Positions 15,837 to 22,955 of a DNA stretch of 34,350 nt are shown piece after piece. Source of the stretch: Deltaproteobacteria bacterium (GTDB taxonomy: Bacteria; Desulfobacterota; Desulfobaccia; Desulfobaccales; 0-14-0-80-60-11); NCBI GenBank assembly GCA_030018495.1, contig JASEFS010000036.1, positions 1 to 34,350 of the forward strand, in the 5' to 3' direction. The first letter of the stretch is position 1. Every line of letters begins with the position of its first letter. The notes under the pieces were generated by a model that worked only from the letters and a program-made list of their open reading frames with translations, did no database searches and was not told the origin of the DNA. The position numbers and the translations under genes are program-made.

Positions 15837-15872
15837 CGAAAACTGAAAACCGAAAACCGAAAACCGTTTTTA
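15837..15872 (+). repeat. GAAAAC heptad array with cap, copy 2, on the start of the DppC-like gene
   Basis: Four units (CGAAAAC, TGAAAAC, CGAAAAC, CGAAAAC) at 15837-15864 are followed by the cap CGTTTTTA (15865-15872). The last A of the cap is the first base of the ATG start codon. The frame stays open upstream through the repeat, but that extension is repeat-encoded. Confidence 0.85.
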
Positions 15873-16708
15873 TGAAGAAACGCGAATTCTGGGGGCGCTT
15901 CAGGCGCAACAAGATGGCCATGGCCGGGCTGGTCCTGGTGCTGGGAATGTTTGCGGTGTCGTTGGCGGCACCCTGGCTGGCGCCTTATGATCCCAGCCAT
16001 ATTGACCTGAAGGCGGTGCTGATGCCCCCCAGCCCCGAGCATCCCCTGGGCACCGATCCCTTGGGGCGGGATGTGCTTTCCCGCATCATCTACGGGGCCC
16101 AGGTTTCCCTCAAGGTGGGATTCGTCGCCGTGGGGCTGGCCACCCTGATTGGTTTGATCATCGGAGCCATCGCCGGATTTTACGGCGGCTGGGTGGATTT
16201 CTGGCTCATGCGCCTGGTGGACCTGATGCTCTGCTTCCCCAGTTTTTTCCTGATCCTGGCGGTGATCGCCATCCTGGAACCCAGCATTTGGAACATCATG
16301 GTGGTCATCGGCCTCACCAGTTGGATGGGCGTGGCGCGCCTGGTCCGGGCGGAATTTCTGTCCCTCAGAGAGCGGGAATTCGTGATCGCGGCCAGGGCCC
16401 TGGGGGCTTCCGATGTCCGGCTCATGATGCGGCATATGCTGCCCAATGCCTTGGCCCCGGTTATGGTGTCCGCCACCCTGGGGGTGGCCGGGGCAATTCT
16501 GACAGAGAGCGCCTTGAGTTTTTTGGGGCTGGGGGTGCAGCCTCCCACTCCCAGTTGGGGCAACATTCTCACCGCCGGTAAAGACAACATCGAAATCGCC
16601 TGGTGGCTTTCCCTCTTCCCCGGTCTGGCCATCCTGATCACGGTAATGAGTTATAATCTCCTGGGAGAAGGCATCCGGGAGGCCGTCGACCCCCGCCTGA
16701 AAGAATAA
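15872..16708 (+). CDS. ABC transporter permease, DppC/OppC family
   Basis: This is the second inner-membrane permease of a peptide/nickel-type importer (278 residues). It has a short basic N-terminus (MKKREFWGRFRRNK), a first helix, and the family block HPLGTDPLGRDVLSRIIYGA (about residues 57-76). The EAA loop is EFVIAARALGASDVRLMMRH, and SFLGLGVQPPTPSWG lies near residues 223-237. The upstream open frame to 15761 is rejected because it reads through the heptad repeat (PKTENRKPKT) and lacks family similarity. As a result no ribosome-binding site is visible. Translation may depend on an unusual signal, or the native signal may have been displaced by the repeat. Confidence 0.92.
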   Translation: MKKREFWGRFRRNKMAMAGLVLVLGMFAVSLAAPWLAPYDPSHIDLKAVLMPPSPEHPLGTDPLGRDVLSRIIYGAQVSLKVGFVAVGLATLIGLIIGAIAGFYGGWVDFWLMRLVDLMLCFPSFFLILAVIAILEPSIWNIMVVIGLTSWMGVARLVRAEFLSLREREFVIAARALGASDVRLMMRHMLPNALAPVMVSATLGVAGAILTESALSFLGLGVQPPTPSWGNILTAGKDNIEIAWWLSLFPGLAILITVMSYNLLGEGIREAVDPRLKE

Positions 16709-16754
16709 CAGCCCCCAAGCGGCAAAAAAAGAATGCGGAAGTCTGCCAAAGTCG

Positions 16755-16783
16755 TTGACAATTTCTTCGGCAGCGCCTAAGGT
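16755..16783 (+). promoter_or_regulatory. Weak candidate promoter for the first TPR gene
   Basis: A perfect TTGACA (16755-16760) is followed after 17 bases by TAAGGT, a poor -10. The position, about 55 bp before the start codon of the secreted TPR gene, is suitable. Confidence 0.3.
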
Positions 16784-16838
16784 GGGGGTCAATGCGGGGC
16801 GGCAACTTATGAAAATTGTTAGCCAAGTGAGGAGGCCT

Positions 16839-17300
16839 ATGAAATTCAAAGCGATTTGTCTTGTCACGGCCCTGGTACTGTGCACCGCCGGACTGTCCCT
16901 GGCGGCCAAGCAGGCCGGCGAAATGGACGCCAACAAGCTGCTGATGTCCAGCTTCGAGATGATGGAAAAGGGTAAGTTCAAGGAAGCCGAGAAAATGCTG
17001 GAACAGGTGTTAAAGAAGGACCCCGGCAATCCTCTGGCCTTGAACAACCTGGCCGCGGTCATGGTTAAAGCCAATAAATTCGATAAAGCCGACACCTACC
17101 TGAACCAGGCCCTGCCACGGGCCAAAGGCTATATGGTGCAGGTCAACCGGGTCTGCCAGGTGGGAGGAATCTGCTTGGCTTTCAAACCTGTCACTACCGG
17201 AAGCGGCAATCAGGAACTGGCTCCCTTGGTCATGCTGAATATTGAAATGGTCAAGCAATATATGTCCTCGGAGCCTCTGCCCGCCAAAGGTCCCAGATAA
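16839..17300 (+). CDS. Secreted TPR protein with CxxxGICLAF motif, paralog 1
   Basis: This is a 153-residue exported protein. A signal peptide (MKFKAICLV, hydrophobic core, end near LSLAA) is followed by two TPR-like helical pairs: MMEKGKFKEAEKMLEQVLKK with DPGNPLALNNLAAVMV, then KFDKADTYLNQAL. The C-terminal third holds the block VCQVGGICLAFKP and then LAPLVMLNIEMVKQY. The same block layout occurs in the next gene, so the two are tandem paralogs of a family I cannot name. The two cysteines of the motif may pair in the periplasm. ATG 16839 has a GTGAGGAGG Shine-Dalgarno, so the longer upstream frame is rejected. A strong terminator follows. Confidence 0.85.
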   Translation: MKFKAICLVTALVLCTAGLSLAAKQAGEMDANKLLMSSFEMMEKGKFKEAEKMLEQVLKKDPGNPLALNNLAAVMVKANKFDKADTYLNQALPRAKGYMVQVNRVCQVGGICLAFKPVTTGSGNQELAPLVMLNIEMVKQYMSSEPLPAKGPR

Positions 17301-17334
17301 ACGTTTCCGGTGCCGCCCCCTCGCACCGGTCTTG

Positions 17335-17359
17335 GACCCCATAGGGGTCTTTTTTTTTT
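17335..17359 (+). terminator. Rho-independent terminator after TPR paralog 1
   Basis: A perfect GACCCC-ATA-GGGGTC hairpin (17335-17349) is followed by ten T's. It lies 34 bp past the stop codon and separates the two paralogs into different transcripts. Confidence 0.9.
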
Positions 17360-17412
17360 GGTATTGATCAATTTAAATCTGCAAACCCAAACCTAGCTGC
17401 CCCCGCCCTGGA

Positions 17413-17440
17413 TTGACAAACCCTGCTAACGACTTACTAT
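17413..17440 (+). promoter_or_regulatory. Sigma-70 type promoter for TPR paralog 2
   Basis: TTGACA (17413-17418), a 16 base spacer, then TACTAT (17435-17440). The expected start near 17447 leaves a leader of about 195 bases that contains two palindromic repeats. Confidence 0.65.
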
Positions 17441-17490
17441 TCGGAGCATAGAATATCTTCCCTGATAACTTTCGCAATTATATATCCGGG

Positions 17491-17539
17491 AAGACAGGCA
17501 TCTTGCCTGTGGAGCACAGGCTGGAAAGCTTGTGCTGCC
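17491..17539. repeat. Paired ACAGGC palindromes in a leader region
   Basis: Two adjacent small palindromes occur here: GACAGGCATCTTGCCTGT and AGCACAGGCTGGAAAGCTTGTGCTGCC written in two arms. The second is a diverged member of the GGCACAGGC family seen at 15694, 30432 and 31582. They would be transcribed in the 5' leader of TPR paralog 2. Confidence 0.6.
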
Positions 17540-17642
17540 GATACGAGGGCTGGGCTTTGGCGGAAGGGCAAGGGGTTTATGACCCCTGGGCCCCTCCCCC
17601 AAAAACGAACTTGCGACCGATTTTTTTTAAGAGGATGAGGAC

Positions 17643-18089
17643 ATGAGGAGGTTTCGGAGGCAAATCGCACTGCTTTTGTGCCTGGCCCTTTCCCTGCCCG
17701 GCTTGATTTCGGCTCAGCAGCCAAACAACCTGACCCAGAAGCTGATCCAGAGCTATGATCTCATGGAGGCGGGCAAGCTGGAGGAAGCCAAAAAAGTCTA
17801 TGAAGAAATTCTGGCGGAGCAGCCCGGCAATCCCCTGGCTCTCAACAATCTGGCGGCCGTTCTGGTCAAGCAGAAGGATTACCGGGGGGCCTTGAGCCAC
17901 CTGGAGAAGGCCTTGCCCCAGGCCAAGGACTACCGGGTCACGGTGTCCAGGTTATGCGAAGTGGACGGTATCTGCCTGGCCTTCCGGCCCATGTCGGCGG
18001 CCTACGGCACCCAGGAGCTGGAGCCGTTGATCAGGCTGAATATTGAACTGCTAAAGAGCAAGATGGCGGCTGAAGGGCAGGCCGGCTGA
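17643..18089 (+). CDS. Secreted TPR protein with CxxxGICLAF motif, paralog 2
   Basis: This 148-residue exported protein is homologous along its length to the gene before it. A signal peptide ends near GLISAQQ. TPR-like pairs cover MEAGKLEEAKKVYEEILAEQ with PGNPLALNNLAAVLV, then DYRGALSHLEKALPQAK. The C-terminal block is LCEVDGICLAFRP, then LEPLIRLNIELLKSK. The strings NPLALNNLAAV, GICLAF, QEL.PL and LNIE are shared with paralog 1, while other positions differ widely, so the duplication is old. An AAGAGGATGAGG ribosome-binding region supports the ATG. It has its own promoter. The role is unknown; periplasmic scaffolding is a guess from the TPR fold. Confidence 0.85.
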   Translation: MRRFRRQIALLLCLALSLPGLISAQQPNNLTQKLIQSYDLMEAGKLEEAKKVYEEILAEQPGNPLALNNLAAVLVKQKDYRGALSHLEKALPQAKDYRVTVSRLCEVDGICLAFRPMSAAYGTQELEPLIRLNIELLKSKMAAEGQAG

Positions 18090-18134
18090 TCCATCGGGAA
18101 ACGCCGCATTTTATATCATCCAGGCGCCGCCTGG

Positions 18135-18824
18135 TCAATTTTCGGGGTTTGCCGCGGCGTCGGCCAATTTTTCCTTATAATAAGGCACCAGGACCGGACT
18201 GGATGCCTTCTCCAGGAGCTTCTCCCAATATTTATTAGCCTCCTGATGATTGCCCGCTTTATCATAAAGCCAGGCCAGCCGTCGGGTGAGCTCACTCTGA
18301 AAAGGGCCGGAGGTTTTTTCCACCAGGGGCTGAAGCACTTGCGCGGCTTCGGCGAAATTGCCTGATCCTTCGTAGCAGTAACTCAAGCTCTCCGTGACAA
18401 GAATTTGCACCCCCGGTTCGGCCTGGATGGCAGGATAGGCCAGGAGCTCTTTATAGGACTTGGCGGCCTCCTCATACTTCTTAAGCTGATAGAGCAGGTG
18501 GGCGCGCTGCATGGCGGCTTCCCCGGCCGCGGGAACATTACCGTAGCGGCTGATGATGCTGGTCAGGACCGGCAAGACTTTTTCGGCATCCTCCGGCCCC
18601 TTCATGGCAAGCCGGGCCTCGGCCAGGGCCGCGGCGGCCGCGTCGCGGCGGGATTGCTGCCAATAGCTGACGCCCAAAACTGCGGCGGTAATGACCGCCG
18701 CCAACGCCGCACCGGCGATCACCCATTTCTGGTGCAACTTGATAAAACCAACGGCCCGCTGGGCCAGGGACAGAACTTCGTCCTCTTTCAACGGGTCCCG
18801 TCGGCGGGAAAAGGTTCTGGCCAT
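18135..18824 (-). CDS. YfgM-like membrane-anchored TPR protein
   Basis: This 229-residue protein has a cytoplasmic N-terminal tail rich in basic residues, one membrane helix at about residues 34-54 (WVIAGAALAAVITAAVLG), and a periplasmic helical-repeat domain (KKYEEAAKSYKELL, GNFAEAAQVLQPLV, GNHQEANKYWEKLL). The layout matches the YfgM/TPR family, whose E. coli member associates with the Sec translocon and periplasmic chaperones; that role is inferred only from architecture. The ATG at 18824 has GGAG at good spacing, and the longer TTG-initiated frame is rejected. It lies 149 bp downstream of tsaE on the same strand and could belong to the nnr-CBS-tsaE transcript or have its own promoter. Confidence 0.8.
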   Translation of the reverse strand: MARTFSRRRDPLKEDEVLSLAQRAVGFIKLHQKWVIAGAALAAVITAAVLGVSYWQQSRRDAAAAALAEARLAMKGPEDAEKVLPVLTSIISRYGNVPAAGEAAMQRAHLLYQLKKYEEAAKSYKELLAYPAIQAEPGVQILVTESLSYCYEGSGNFAEAAQVLQPLVEKTSGPFQSELTRRLAWLYDKAGNHQEANKYWEKLLEKASSPVLVPYYKEKLADAAANPEN

Positions 18825-18973
18825 TAAAGTCTCCGCATTAATCAATTTCAATTATCTGTAAAAAATATGTCCTCGAAGGTCACCTGGAATCAATAGTAGG
18901 GCGGGAAAGCGAAGCGCATCCCGCCTGGCGCAAAAAGATGTCACAGGGGCTGACACTGGGCCGCCGATTCTTT

Positions 18974-19462
18974 TCATGGTCGGCACTCCCCCAGGTGGCC
19001 CGAAAGAGCCGCAAGCAATTCCCGGCCCCGGGCCCCGAATCCCTGGAAAGTGATCTCCCGTTCCGTCTCCCCGGTGATGCTCAGGTGCACCTCCAGGAAA
19101 TCCGGCGGCAGCAGATCCCCCAGCCGCTCGGCCCATTCGACGGCCGCGACCTGATCCCCGAAAAGGTATTCCTCCAGATTGGGCAGGAATTCCGGAGTTA
19201 TCTCCTCCAGGCGGTAGAGGTCCAGGTGCATCAAAGTCAGGCGGCCGGGGTACTCGTGCACCAACACAAAGCTGGGGCTGGCCACCGGCACTTCCGGCGG
19301 CACCGCCAGCCCCGCGGCCAGACCCCGGACAAACTCCGTTTTGCCGCTTCCCAGTTCTCCCTTTAGGGCCACCACGTCGCCGGGCTTGAGGAGGGCGCCC
19401 AGCCGGGCCGCCAATTCTCTGGTCTGGGCCGGGTCGCGGCTCAAAACCGTGAATTTCTTCAC
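18974..19462 (-). CDS. tsaE: tRNA t6A biosynthesis ATPase TsaE
   Basis: TsaE is the small ATPase that works with TsaB and TsaD to make N6-threonylcarbamoyladenosine at position 37 of ANN-decoding tRNAs. The Walker A loop GELGSGKT spans residues 35-42. The family blocks SPSFVLVHEY and LMHLDLYRLE follow, then VAAVEWAERLGDLLP. At 162 residues it is of normal size. It begins with GTG, and its start overlaps the CBS gene stop by 4 bp (GTGA), which implies coupled translation. No tsaB or tsaD is present in the window. Confidence 0.94.
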   Translation of the reverse strand: MKKFTVLSRDPAQTRELAARLGALLKPGDVVALKGELGSGKTEFVRGLAAGLAVPPEVPVASPSFVLVHEYPGRLTLMHLDLYRLEEITPEFLPNLEEYLFGDQVAAVEWAERLGDLLPPDFLEVHLSITGETEREITFQGFGARGRELLAALSGHLGECRP

Positions 19463-19920
19463 TCCGATGCTTGCCGGGCCAGACCCCGGATCAGGTCCAT
19501 CTTGCCGACGATGCCCACCAGCTTGCCCCGGTCCACCACCGGCAAAGTATGCACCTTTTCCCGGTCCATCAGCTTGGCGATTTCCTTGACAGGCATATCC
19601 GGCGGGATGGTGATGGGTTCGGGGGTCATGACCTCCCGCACCGTATCCCCCAGCATCTTTTCCAGCCGCCGCTTGAAGCCGGAGGGGGTTTCCAGGAACA
19701 TGTGGAGGTCCAGGATATTGATGGCCGGGGGCAGTTCCAGGTCCCGGCTGCGCTTCACCAAGTCGCTCTGGGTGATGACGCCCACCAGCCGGCCGTCGGC
19801 TTCCACCACCGGCACGCCGCCGATTTTGCGCTGCTCCAATAGCCGCGCCAGATTCTCGATGGAATCCTCGGGACTTATGGTCACCACTTCTGTGGTCATG
19901 ACATCACGCGCCTGAAGCAT
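19459..19920 (-). CDS. Protein with tandem CBS domains
   Basis: This is a 153-residue stand-alone pair of CBS domains (about residues 1-60 and 90-150) with the repeated pattern VMTxxVxTI... GGVPVV... LVGVITQSDL. Such Bateman modules usually bind adenine nucleotides or NAD-type ligands and regulate a partner. Here no catalytic domain is attached. The gene overlaps the end of nnr by 25 bp and the start of tsaE by 4 bp, so all three are translated together. A ligand related to NAD(P)HX or ATP status is tempting but unproven. The start has GAGGAAGG upstream, inside the nnr gene. Confidence 0.88.
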   Translation of the reverse strand: MLQARDVMTTEVVTISPEDSIENLARLLEQRKIGGVPVVEADGRLVGVITQSDLVKRSRDLELPPAINILDLHMFLETPSGFKRRLEKMLGDTVREVMTPEPITIPPDMPVKEIAKLMDREKVHTLPVVDRGKLVGIVGKMDLIRGLARQASE

Positions 19921-21491
19921 ATGCCTTCCTCTATTTTGGGGACCTGCCCATTCAGAAATTTGCCCAGAAGTTCGGGGAAGACCCTCAGCAGGTCTCCGGC
20001 CACCAGGCTCCGGCCGCCGGTGGTCTGCATCAGGTAATCCGCGGCCAGGCCATGGAGATAAACCCCTAGTCGGGCCGCGTCCCAGGGCACCAGGTGCTGG
20101 GCCAGAAAGCCGCCGATGAGGCCGGTGAGCACATCCCCGGTGCCGCCCGAAGCCAGGGCCGGATTACCCGTGGAATTAAGGCTGACGCGGCCGTCGGGCG
20201 CGGCCACTACAGTTTGGGCGCCTTTCAATACCAGATAAACGCCATAGCGGGCCGCGGCTTCACGGGCGCTCTCCAGCCTCCGGGCCTGAACTTCCTGGAC
20301 GGTAAGTTTCAGGAAGCGGGCCATTTCCCCGGGATGGGGCGTCAGGATGCGGGGGCCGGCCGCGTCCGGCAGACAGCCCGGCTCCTGGCTCAGACAATTG
20401 ATGCCGTCCGCGTCGATAACCATGGGCTGGGGCAGCCGCCGCACCAATTCCCGCACCAGTTCCCGGGTTTCCGGGTGGGTGCCGATCCCCGGCCCCAGGG
20501 CCAGGGCGGTTTTGCCGGCCATGAATTCCAGCAGAGGCTCCAGGGCTTTGCTGCCGAAAGCCCGCACTCCCGGCGCCTCGGGCATTGGCAGGGTCATGGC
20601 TTCGGTGATTTTTGCCTCCAGGATGTCGTTGAGGCTGGCGGGGCAAGCCGCGGTGACCAGACCCGCGCCGGCCCGCAAGGCTCCTTCGGCCGTAAGCGTG
20701 CAGGCTCCGGTCTTGCCTTCGGAACCGGCCACCACCACCAGATGCCCGTAACTGCCTTTATGACTCCCGAAGGCGCGGGGCGGCAAACACCGCCGCAATT
20801 CCTCCGGCTCCGCCAGTTCCACACTAAGGCCGGCCTCGAAGACCGCCGGAATGCTGATGTCCACCACCCACAAGCGCCCCACGTAGTCCCGGCCCGGCGG
20901 CAGAATCTGGCCCAGTTTGGCAAAGCCGTAAGTGACGGTGACGTCCGCTTTGACCGCGGTCCCCAAAGGTTCGCCGCTATCGGCGCTCAGTCCTGAAGGA
21001 ATATCCACGGCCACAATATGCGGCCGCAAATGGTTGATGCGGTCGATAAGGCCCGCCATGAGCCCCCTGACCGGCGAATTGAGGCCGGTGCCCAGGAGGG
21101 CGTCCACGATGAGCTCCATCCGGCTCAACTGATGCACCACCGGATTCAGGTCAGCGTCGGTGAGAACCTCCGTGACCGGCACTCCCATGCGGTCCAGGAT
21201 ATCCAGGTTGACCCGGGCGTCGCCCTGCACCAGGCCTTTCCCGGCGAGCAAAAACACGGCCACGGAGAACCCGTCGTTGGCCAGATACCGCGCCACCACG
21301 AAGCCGTCGCCGCCGTTATTTCCGCGGCCGGCCACGACGCCCACCGGTCCCTTGAGGTCCGGGAATTCCCGGCGCAGGACCTGATAGGTGGAGCGGCCCG
21401 CGTTTTCCATGAGGACCAGAGAGGGGACGCCCACCTCCTCGATGGTGCGCCGATCAAGTTCCCGCATCTCCTGGGCGCTGACCAGTTTCAT
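19896..21491 (-). CDS. nnr: Bifunctional NAD(P)HX epimerase/dehydratase
   Basis: Nnr repairs damaged nicotinamide cofactors. The N-terminal YjeF_N half (residues 1 to about 215) epimerizes R- to S-NAD(P)HX, and the C-terminal half (about 225-520) dehydrates S-NAD(P)HX using ADP or ATP. Visible motifs are GRGNNGGDGFVVARYL (56-71) and VDIPSGLSAD in the epimerase half, then GHLVVVAGSEGKTGA, LALGPGIGTHP, LTPHPGEMARF and GNPALASGGTGDVLTGLIGG in the dehydratase half. At 531 residues it is a complete fusion. The ATG has AAGGAT upstream. It is the first gene of an overlapping cluster with the CBS protein and tsaE; nnr next to tsaE is a common arrangement in bacteria. Confidence 0.96.
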   Translation of the reverse strand: MKLVSAQEMRELDRRTIEEVGVPSLVLMENAGRSTYQVLRREFPDLKGPVGVVAGRGNNGGDGFVVARYLANDGFSVAVFLLAGKGLVQGDARVNLDILDRMGVPVTEVLTDADLNPVVHQLSRMELIVDALLGTGLNSPVRGLMAGLIDRINHLRPHIVAVDIPSGLSADSGEPLGTAVKADVTVTYGFAKLGQILPPGRDYVGRLWVVDISIPAVFEAGLSVELAEPEELRRCLPPRAFGSHKGSYGHLVVVAGSEGKTGACTLTAEGALRAGAGLVTAACPASLNDILEAKITEAMTLPMPEAPGVRAFGSKALEPLLEFMAGKTALALGPGIGTHPETRELVRELVRRLPQPMVIDADGINCLSQEPGCLPDAAGPRILTPHPGEMARFLKLTVQEVQARRLESAREAAARYGVYLVLKGAQTVVAAPDGRVSLNSTGNPALASGGTGDVLTGLIGGFLAQHLVPWDAARLGVYLHGLAADYLMQTTGGRSLVAGDLLRVFPELLGKFLNGQVPKIEEGICFRRVMS

Positions 21492-21582
21492 GAGTTATCC
21501 TTGCGGCTTTTGCCTGGTAAGGATAACACAATTTGGGGGAGGAAGCCATAAGGAGCCCGGCTGTGACCGGCCTGAAATGCAG

Positions 21583-21613
21583 AAAAAAAAGAGGCGACCC
21601 TCGCGAGCCGCCC
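21583..21613 (-). terminator. Terminator after the beta-barrel gene
   Basis: On the - strand a GC-rich stem (GGCG, then the self-complementary CTCGCGAG, then CGCC, with small bulges) is followed by CTC and eight T's. It lies about 25 bp past the stop codon of the outer-membrane gene, before nnr. Confidence 0.6.
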
Positions 21614-21638
21614 GGTTCCGGCGCGGACGGTGGAACAT

Positions 21639-22514
21639 TTAGAGGAAGTGAAAAGTCACGCCCACCACGACTTTATGGTTGGTGAAATCGAACATGGCGG
21701 TGCCTGCACCTTCGCGGCCCAAACCCTGGGATACCACCCGCTGATCTTCCAGCTCCACTTCCCATTGCTGGCTGAACTTGTACTCCACAAACGCGGAGAG
21801 ATTTCTCAAAAGCATATAGCGCACGCCGGCTTCGGCATCCAGGGAGAAATTCTTGGCCGCGTCACGCCAGGAATAAAGGATCACAAAGCCGGGGCCGATG
21901 CCCACGTAGGGCTGCAGCCGGCCGAAGGGCACCTCTTTGTCCGGGAGAAAGCCGTAGCGGCCCAGGAAATGAAAGGCCATGGTCCAGACGTACAGCCTGG
22001 CCGCGGCGACGTCGGCCCGGTCGCTGGCCGGCGCGCCCACCGGGCGGCTCAAGGTGCCGGCGGCCTGGCGGATATCCTGACGGTTGAAGCTCGATTCCAC
22101 TTCCACCCCGAGCCACGGCAGGGTATGCGAGTAATACCCAAGTTTGAGACCACCCACAACGGAAGGCGAAAACTTGATGGTGGAGAATGTTGTTTCTCCG
22201 GCTCCCCCTCCGGGAAACGCCAGGTTGTTGAACTTCCAATCATCACTGTGGACGAAAGAGGCTCCCATATAGCCTCCGAAGAAAAAGCCGCCGGGGCCTT
22301 TAGGACTCCAGTCCACCCTGTCCTGGTTGGCGGGCCGGTTTTTCCAGGCCAGGTAGGAAAAAGCCAGAAAAGAGGTCACACCGAAAGTCGTCCAGGCCGC
22401 GGCCGCGGCCGCGTCGGCCGCGTTGATGGCCCGGGCCGGTTGCGGGGCCATGCAAGTCAAACTGATAATCATCAAAACGATAAGAAGCTTGACTCCGATT
22501 TTGCTTGTTTTCAT
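21639..22514 (-). CDS. Outer-membrane beta-barrel protein
   Basis: This is a 291-residue exported protein. A signal peptide (MKTSKIGVKLL, hydrophobic core, cleavage near QPARA at residue 29) is followed by an alanine-rich stretch and a hydrophobic segment (TTFGVTSFLAFSYLAW). About 200 residues of alternating amphipathic strands come next, such as GGFFFGGYMGASFV, VGGLKLGYY, PYVGIGPGFVILY and LSAFVEYKFSQQWEVE. It ends VVVGVTFHFL, close to the aromatic C-terminus used by the outer-membrane insertion machinery. The pattern resembles OmpA/opacity-like eight-stranded barrels. ATG 22514 has GGGGGAG upstream, so a 22-codon upstream extension is rejected. It has its own promoter and terminator. The specific role is unknown. 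Confidence 0.82.
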   Translation of the reverse strand: MKTSKIGVKLLIVLMIISLTCMAPQPARAINAADAAAAAAWTTFGVTSFLAFSYLAWKNRPANQDRVDWSPKGPGGFFFGGYMGASFVHSDDWKFNNLAFPGGGAGETTFSTIKFSPSVVGGLKLGYYSHTLPWLGVEVESSFNRQDIRQAAGTLSRPVGAPASDRADVAAARLYVWTMAFHFLGRYGFLPDKEVPFGRLQPYVGIGPGFVILYSWRDAAKNFSLDAEAGVRYMLLRNLSAFVEYKFSQQWEVELEDQRVVSQGLGREGAGTAMFDFTNHKVVVGVTFHFL

Positions 22515-22578
22515 CGGTCTCCCCCGCAGAAACCTGGACTCCCGGACGCCGGGGCAGGCAGAGTTATCAGGATGACCC

Positions 22579-22608
22579 ATTCTAGAGAAGGCTTCCTGAA
22601 GATGTCAA
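22579..22608 (-). promoter_or_regulatory. Sigma-70 promoter for the beta-barrel gene
   Basis: On the - strand a perfect TTGACA (22603-22608) is followed after 18 bases by TAGAAT (22579-22584). The expected transcript start near 22572 gives a leader of about 58 bases. Confidence 0.65.
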
Positions 22609-22703
22609 GAGAAAAGCCGGAATCGCCTAAGGAAGCGTTGCCAAGTCAAAATTGGATAAAATTAACATTTGTTAGATTATCCGGTAGCGTGTTCTCATGG
22701 ACG

Positions 22704-22794
22704 GCTTGGGCAAAGCGGACCTTTGCCCAAGCGGGAGCTTGGGAACGAGCAGAGGATTACGTTCCTCGTTCCCACGCTCCTGCTTGGGAACGAG
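22704..22794. repeat. Cluster of palindromic repeats, GCTTGGG family
   Basis: Three hairpins follow one another. The first is a perfect 12 bp inverted repeat, GCTTGGGCAAAG-CGGAC-CTTTGCCCAAGC (22704-22732). The second, at 22725-22749, overlaps it (CCCAAGC with GCTTGGGAAC). The third is at 22767-22794 (GTTCCCACGC with GCTTGGGAAC). They match the repeat at 6299-6324. The overlap of the first two allows alternative pairings. They lie between the divergent beta-barrel and hisH genes. The rest of 22609-22891 shows nothing I can name. Confidence 0.8.
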
Positions 22795-22891
22795 CGGAAT
22801 TAAGCTTGATGCGCGGGGAGGCCGGGGGGACCAGCCTCCTGGAGCAAAGGTGCATAAAATTCCCGCCGTCTCTGATGGCGGCAAACATATA

Positions 22892-22920
22892 TTGACTACC
22901 AAAACGCCGATTGATAAATT
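22892..22920 (+). promoter_or_regulatory. Sigma-70 type promoter for hisH-hisF
   Basis: TTGACT (22892-22897), a 17 base spacer, then TAAATT (22915-22920). The predicted start near 22927 is about 30 bases before the hisH ATG. Confidence 0.6.
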
Positions 22921-22955
22921 TAATTGTTCTCAAAAAAATCCCCTCCCGATTAACT

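Noticed and set aside
15761-15871. N-terminal extension of the DppC-like permease
   Set aside because: The frame is open, but it reads through the heptad repeat (PKTENRKPKT) and has no family counterpart; the family start is at 15872.
15833-17095. Long open frame on the - strand opposite the second permease and first TPR gene
   Set aside because: It is antisense to two well-supported genes, with a composition typical of the complement of GC-rich coding sequence and no recognizable domain.
21630-22895. Long open frame on the + strand opposite the beta-barrel gene
   Set aside because: It lies antisense to a gene with signal peptide, promoter and terminator, and runs into intergenic palindromic repeats.
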